From assembly GCF_900156405.1 (NCBI RefSeq), contig NZ_FTNN01000002.1, positions 226,547 through 290,546 of the forward strand: a stretch of DNA of 64,000 nt. The letters run 5' to 3'. The notes under the pieces were generated by a model that made no database searches, was not told where the DNA came from, and saw nothing but the letters and a program-made list of their open reading frames with translations. Within the stretch, counting starts at the first letter, position 1. The number at the start of each line of letters is the position of its first letter. The DNA comes from Shewanella morhuae (GTDB lineage Bacteria; Pseudomonadota; Gammaproteobacteria; Enterobacterales; Shewanellaceae). Made by a program: the position numbers and the translations under genes. This document shows, in pieces, positions 59,906-64,000 of the stretch.

Positions 59906-60832
59906 TTATTCAGTGTCTTTAGTAAGCAACTTTTGGATCATCAAACCTAAAGTACGGAAGGTTAAAATCCGACTGGTTGTTTGGCGCCAAACAAGGCCGA
60001 TATCACGATAAGGCGCTTCACCTGGCGGCGTCATCACTACCAAATCCGTATCATTTAAAATACCCGCATCAATCGCCATTTGCGGTAAGAATGTAGTACC
60101 TAGTTTACTGTTCACCATCTGTACTAACGTATACAGACTGGTGGCGGCAAACGGATTCACTTTTGCACTGTCGCCTAACTGACACGCTGTAATCGCATGG
60201 CCCGTAATGCAATGCTCACTTTGCAGTAAAAAAATACTTTCATCGGGCAGTGCATGATAATCAATTGGTTGATGGATATTTCCGGCTAAATCTTTGTGGA
60301 TCACCATTTTAAAAGGGTCGATACCGACTTTCATGCTGTGATAACCGCTGGTGTCTACCGGTAAAGCCAGAATCAATAGATCCAGCTCGCCTTTTCCCAA
60401 AGCCTCTAACAAACGTTCAGTGGTGTCTTCCTTCAATAATAAACTCATCGCAGGATAGGACTGCTGACACTCACGGATCACGCGGCTCAATAGAAAAGGG
60501 GCAATCGTTGGGATACAACCTAAGCGTATATCGCCCGTCATTGGCTCGCCTTGGTTTTTAACCAATTCAACCAAATCATCGACATCGGTGAGAATCTTCC
60601 GGGCGCGTTGCACCACTTCCTCACCTATTGCAGTAAACATAAAAGACTTATGGTCTCGCTCAATCAACTGATGGCCTAATTGCTCCTCTAAATTTTGGAT
60701 CCCACTTGAGAGCGTTGACTGACTCACAAAACACACCTTGGCGGCGCGGTTAAAATTTTGCTCTTGATAGAGATTCACCAAATAAAATAAATTTTTTAAA
60801 CTAGGTAAACTTTTCATTTTCTCGATTGCCAT
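59906..60832 (-). CDS. oxyR: Hydrogen peroxide sensor OxyR
   Basis: A 308-residue LysR regulator. The redox cysteines are spaced as in E. coli OxyR (Cys199/Cys208): Cys208 and Cys217 in SEHCITGHAITAC. The helix-turn-helix is NFNRAAKVCFVSQSTLSSGI. An ATG five codons downstream (60817) is also possible and gives a start closer to E. coli OxyR. Convergent with cyaC. Confidence 0.92.
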   Translation of the reverse strand: MAIEKMKSLPSLKNLFYLVNLYQEQNFNRAAKVCFVSQSTLSSGIQNLEEQLGHQLIERDHKSFMFTAIGEEVVQRARKILTDVDDLVELVKNQGEPMTGDIRLGCIPTIAPFLLSRVIRECQQSYPAMSLLLKEDTTERLLEALGKGELDLLILALPVDTSGYHSMKVGIDPFKMVIHKDLAGNIHQPIDYHALPDESIFLLQSEHCITGHAITACQLGDSAKVNPFAATSLYTLVQMVNSKLGTTFLPQMAIDAGILNDTDLVVMTPPGEAPYRDIGLVWRQTTSRILTFRTLGLMIQKLLTKDTE

Positions 60833-61071
60833 TAAGGTTATGAATTAATAAATCAATCTTACTGTAGCATAACTGATTAATGATAACGTGACATAAAATA
60901 TCAAGAATGTGACCTAAATCGATATTCAATTCGGGCGTAATTGCAGACAAAACAGGAGAAAATAACAACGAGGTAAGATTAAGCAGATTAAGAAAAGAAT
61001 ATAGGATAACTAACATCCAGGATTAGGGCGCAACCATTCATGTAATTGCGGCGCCCTACGCATAATCTAAT

Positions 61072-61437
61072 TTATGCTTTAGCCTGCAAAAAAAGTTTTA
61101 GCTGTTGTAAATCAGCGCTCGCATGCTCAACAATTTGCGCAACCCAAGTGCCATGTTCAGCATCCCATTGTGGCTCTTCGCCATGTTGTAATAGCTGAGC
61201 AATTTGCTGAATACGTTTTAAGCCCACCGAACCCGCCGCACCTTTAAATTTATGCGCTTCTGAACATAAAGTCTCTTTGTCTGCAGCCTCGTTAGCTTTC
61301 ACTAGATTTCCCACATATTCAGGCATGAGCTGCTCAAATAGCACCACACTCTTGAGCAAAGTACCGGCACCAATCGCGCTGCAGTATTGTTCGAGAGTAT
61401 TGAGATCGAGTATTGCTTCTAATTCAACTGTGGCCAT
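61072..61437 (-). CDS. hptA: Histidine phosphotransfer protein HptA
   Basis: A 121-residue Hpt domain with phosphorylatable His62 in CSEAHKFKGAAGSVGL. In Shewanella the Arc sensor lacks its own Hpt domain and a separate HptA passes phosphate to ArcA; gene order next to oxyR and gltB matches that locus. No other two-component gene is adjacent. Confidence 0.88.
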   Translation of the reverse strand: MATVELEAILDLNTLEQYCSAIGAGTLLKSVVLFEQLMPEYVGNLVKANEAADKETLCSEAHKFKGAAGSVGLKRIQQIAQLLQHGEEPQWDAEHGTWVAQIVEHASADLQQLKLFLQAKA

Positions 61438-62398
61438 GAGGCCTCCCTTAAGTGGTTCAATGCTTAAAAAGAATTTACCACATAATACTCACTAAAATTG
61501 ACTGTGCAACTTATAGCGATATTCTAGCTCCAATAAGCGCTGTATTTAACAGAATAGTCACTCGTCACTGACAAATTCTGCCCATAAAATAAGAGCTATA
61601 ACAGTAGGTTTTAGAAAAATGCTAAAGCCTCTTTCGCGATATTAATACCGGCCTTGCCCACAATAAAGCAGCTAATTATGCACAATCGCCACTAATCCAA
61701 ACCAGCGATAAACACACTCATCGCCTATGAGACAATTACAGCAATCAATGTACTTTTAAAGCTGAGTGTCCTATCACGCCTTACAAACAGCTAAAGACAT
61801 TTATGTATGCATTAAGTCCCATCAAAAGACCAAGCTAATTTCATATCAGAACATTAACAACAACCAAGATGAAATGACTAATAGATAAGCACAACATTAA
61901 TACGCTGAATAAAAAAGTTACTAATAAACAAATGGATAATGGTTTATTTACACTAAGTCATGCCCTCATATTACGCATAATTTTATTTTCATAAATGGAT
62001 GTTCATTCAGATAGAGTAATCAGCTACCGAGTTCCGCCCACGCAAGCATGCATTAAAATTCAATAATCATAGATTTTTACCCAATCAGTTGTTGATGAAA
62101 AATAACTTTATCTACATGAAAAATAATTCATCACTGAGTTTCTTTCATGCCCCAATAGTTAAATTACTTATAAAACTCTTATTATTCATATCGTTACATA
62201 GCACCAATCACACTTTACGTCAACGTAATGCAATTATGCTTTATGTATAAAATGTGAAGAAACATCGTTTTTTATGCAAAATTTTGGTTTGACCTTTGAT
62301 GAATCTCAGGATAATTTGAGTAATCGGGTGCATATCCATAGAAAGTATTACACTTTTGCCCGAGTCGTAATTAGTTGAGGTCTAGGGGGTTTTTTTGT
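61438..62398. other. Long intergenic region upstream of gltB
   Basis: About 960 bp, AT-rich, with no coding frame seen. It contains direct repeats of ATGAAAAATAA at 62095-62105 and 62116-62126 and a palindrome TTACGT-CA-ACGTAA at 62215-62228, both candidates for gltB control. The length is unusual for this compact window and could hide a small RNA. Confidence 0.4.
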
Positions 62399-64000
62399 AT
62401 GAGCTTATATCATCCCAGTTTTGAGCGGGACAATTGTGGTTTTGGGTTGATAGCGCAGATGGATGGCGAAGCCAGCCATCGTATTGTGCGCACGGCTATT
62501 CATGGACTCGATCGCATGAAGCACCGTGGCGGCATTGCCTCCGACGGTCGCACTGGCGACGGCTGTGGTTTATTAATGCAATTACCCGTACAGTTTTTTG
62601 AAGCGATTGCCGCAGAAAATGATTGGCATTTGAGTCGTAAATTTGCCGTAGGCATGCTGTTTTTAAGTCAAAATGATGAACTAGCTGAACAAGCTAAGCA
62701 TCTACTTGAGCGTGAGCTTGAGCGTGAAACATTAAGCATTGCCGGCTGGCGCAAAGTGCCTATCAATGCCGATGTGTTAGGCGAAATAGGTAAAGCTAGC
62801 TTGCCGCAGATTTATCAAGTACTGATCAACGCGCCAATCGGCTGGCGTGAAAAAGACTTAGAACGCCGTCTTTATATGGCTCGTCGTCGCTTAGAACAAC
62901 AAATCATCGATGACAATGACTTCTATGTCGCGAGTTTATCTGGCCAAGTAATTGTCTATAAAGGCTTGATGATGCCAGTAGACTTACCCGCATTTTATCC
63001 TGATCTCGCTGACATTCGTTTAAAAAGCTCTATTTGTCTATTCCATCAACGCTTCTCAACCAATACTTCTCCTAAATGGCCATTAGCTCAGCCGTTTAGA
63101 TATTTAGCCCATAACGGTGAAATCAATACGATTACGGGTAACCGTCAATGGGCCCGCGCCCGTGCCTATAAATTTAATTCCCCCCTATTACCTGATTTGC
63201 AGCAAGCAGCGCCCTTTGTGAATGAAACAGGCTCAGACTCTTCCTCTTTAGATAACATGCTAGAAATGTTGTTATCTGGTGGTATGGATTTATACCGTGC
63301 CATGCGTTTATTGATCCCGCCTGCTTGGCAAAGTAATCCAGAAATGGATGATGAATTAAAAGCCTTTTACGACTTTAACTCTATGCACATGGAGCCCTGG
63401 GATGGCCCAGCTGGTATTGTAATGACCAATGGTCGCCATGCCGCTTGCGCCGTTGACCGTAATGGTTTGCGTCCATCACGTTATGTGATCACTAAAGATC
63501 GTATTTTGACCTTAGCCTCCGAAGTCGGTATTTGGGATTACTCCGCCGATGAAGTCATTGAAAAAGGCCGCGTTGGCCCAGGTGAACTACTGGTATTAGA
63601 TACCTTAAACGGCCGCTTATACCAATCCTTTGAGATTGATAACGACCTTAAACGTCGCCACCCCTATAAAGAATGGATGGCAAAAAACAGCCAAACTTTA
63701 ACGCCCGCCGAAGACTTGGCCTCAGAGCAACATGGTGCAGGCGAGTTTACCCCTGAACTCTTGTTGCAATATCAAAAACTCTTTGGCTATACCCGCGAAG
63801 AGTTAGAACACGTTATTTGGGTCATCGCCAAACAAGGCGAAGAAGCCACGGGCTCTATGGGCGACGATACGCCTATGGCGGTGTTGTCGAAAAAATCACG
63901 TTCACTATATGACTATTTCAGGCAAAAATTTGCTCAAGTGACTAACCCCCCGATCGACCCCTTACGTGAAAAACACGTGATGTCGTTGACCACTTGTATT
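62399..64000 (+). CDS. gltB: Glutamate synthase (NADPH) large subunit, N-terminal part
   Basis: The first 534 codons, open to the window end. The N-terminal glutaminase nucleophile is Cys13 (DNCGFGLIAQMDGE) after a 12-residue propeptide, and HRGGIASDGRTGDGCGLLMQ, FHQRFSTNTSPKWPLAQPF and LAHNGEINTITGNRQW are family motifs. It makes glutamate from glutamine and 2-oxoglutarate. AGGGGG lies about ten bases before the ATG. Confidence 0.97.
   Translation, partial: MSLYHPSFERDNCGFGLIAQMDGEASHRIVRTAIHGLDRMKHRGGIASDGRTGDGCGLLMQLPVQFFEAIAAENDWHLSRKFAVGMLFLSQNDELAEQAKHLLERELERETLSIAGWRKVPINADVLGEIGKASLPQIYQVLINAPIGWREKDLERRLYMARRRLEQQIIDDNDFYVASLSGQVIVYKGLMMPVDLPAFYPDLADIRLKSSICLFHQRFSTNTSPKWPLAQPFRYLAHNGEINTITGNRQWARARAYKFNSPLLPDLQQAAPFVNETGSDSSSLDNMLEMLLSGGMDLYRAMRLLIPPAWQSNPEMDDELKAFYDFNSMHMEPWDGPAGIVMTNGRHAACAVDRNGLRPSRYVITKDRILTLASEVGIWDYSADEVIEKGRVGPGELLVLDTLNGRLYQSFEIDNDLKRRHPYKEWMAKNSQTLTPAEDLASEQHGAGEFTPELLLQYQKLFGYTREELEHVIWVIAKQGEEATGSMGDDTPMAVLSKKSRSLYDYFRQKFAQVTNPPIDPLREKHVMSLTTCI

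Noticed and set aside
60801-61016. 71-codon minus-strand frame between hptA and oxyR
   Set aside because: Overlaps the oxyR start, has no SD and no recognisable features; the AT-rich base composition explains its Leu/Ile content.
61024-61078. TAGGGCGC/GCGCCCTA and GCATAA/TTATGC inverted repeats after hptA
   Set aside because: Eight-base and six-base stems without a T tract; could be part of a weak terminator but not strong enough to call.
1-64000. tRNA genes, rRNA genes, CRISPR arrays, prophage or intact insertion sequences
   Set aside because: Looked for while reading both strands; no cloverleaf-like, repeat-spacer or transposase/integrase signatures were seen.

Overview
The window is a 64 kb chromosomal segment of a gammaproteobacterium, almost certainly Shewanella. 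Gene order and protein content fit that genus: an HptA-OxyR-CyaC-MutH block next to gltB, a DUF3649-PepSY-DUF3325 iron module, a cytochrome c'/b561 pair, and the conserved cores raiA-pheLA / tyrA-aroF / rplS-trmD-rimM-rpsP-ffh-ypjD-corB and rseCBA-rpoE-nadB with lepA-lepB-rnc-era-recO-pdxJ-acpS. No tRNA, rRNA, CRISPR array, prophage or intact insertion sequence was seen. Most of the window is ordinary, densely packed core genome.

Layout. 1-3.2 kb: end of a chemotaxis receptor, a YeeN-type YebC protein and a short ribosome hibernation factor. 3.4-3.65 kb: a 251 bp element with 22 bp terminal inverted repeats (MITE-like). 3.77-6.9 kb: a Fur-box candidate, a three-gene inner-membrane iron module and an OsmC protein. 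7.2-10.5 kb: a tricorn-like S41 protease. 10.8-15.8 kb: the thrLABC operon with a clear threonine/isoleucine leader peptide and attenuator. 16-19.5 kb: slyD, trpR, cytochrome c', cytochrome b561 and raiA. 19.5-20.8 kb: a very AT-rich stretch with repeated strong Shine-Dalgarno sequences but no normal genes. 20.9-23.1 kb: pheL, its attenuator, and a pheA with an unusual C-terminal extension. 23.2-27.9 kb: a CPA1 antiporter, a small membrane protein, hcr and hcp. 28.1-30.4 kb: tyrA and aroF. 30.6-36.7 kb: rplS-trmD-rimM-rpsP, ffh, ypjD and corB. 36.8-46.8 kb: an Mpo1-like protein, then acpS-pdxJ, recO, era-rnc-lepB, lepA and rseCBA-rpoE. 47-49.3 kb: nadB divergent to rpoE, with ygfX-sdhE. 49.4-51.9 kb: nhaA, a small exported protein and nhaR. 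52-57.3 kb: rppH, ptsP, a TSUP permease, lgt and thyA. 58-64 kb: mutH, cyaC, oxyR, hptA and the start of gltB.

How the genes work together. Aromatic amino acid synthesis is concentrated here: AroF (entry to the shikimate pathway), TyrA and PheA (the two branches from chorismate), TrpR, and a phenylalanine attenuator. Threonine synthesis is one attenuated operon. Stress and redox control are represented by the sigma-E locus, OxyR, HptA (Arc phosphorelay), the class III adenylate cyclase, Hcp/Hcr and two hibernation factors.

The most unusual observation is the roughly 275-residue extension of PheA. It aligns by eye with type I-beta DAHP synthase but has lost the metal ligands and the phosphate-binding loop, so it looks like a pseudoenzyme domain fused to the P-protein. 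Second is the AT-rich region between raiA and pheL, with four AGGAGG motifs including the one at the pheL stop. All family assignments come from reading the translated sequences; no database search was run.
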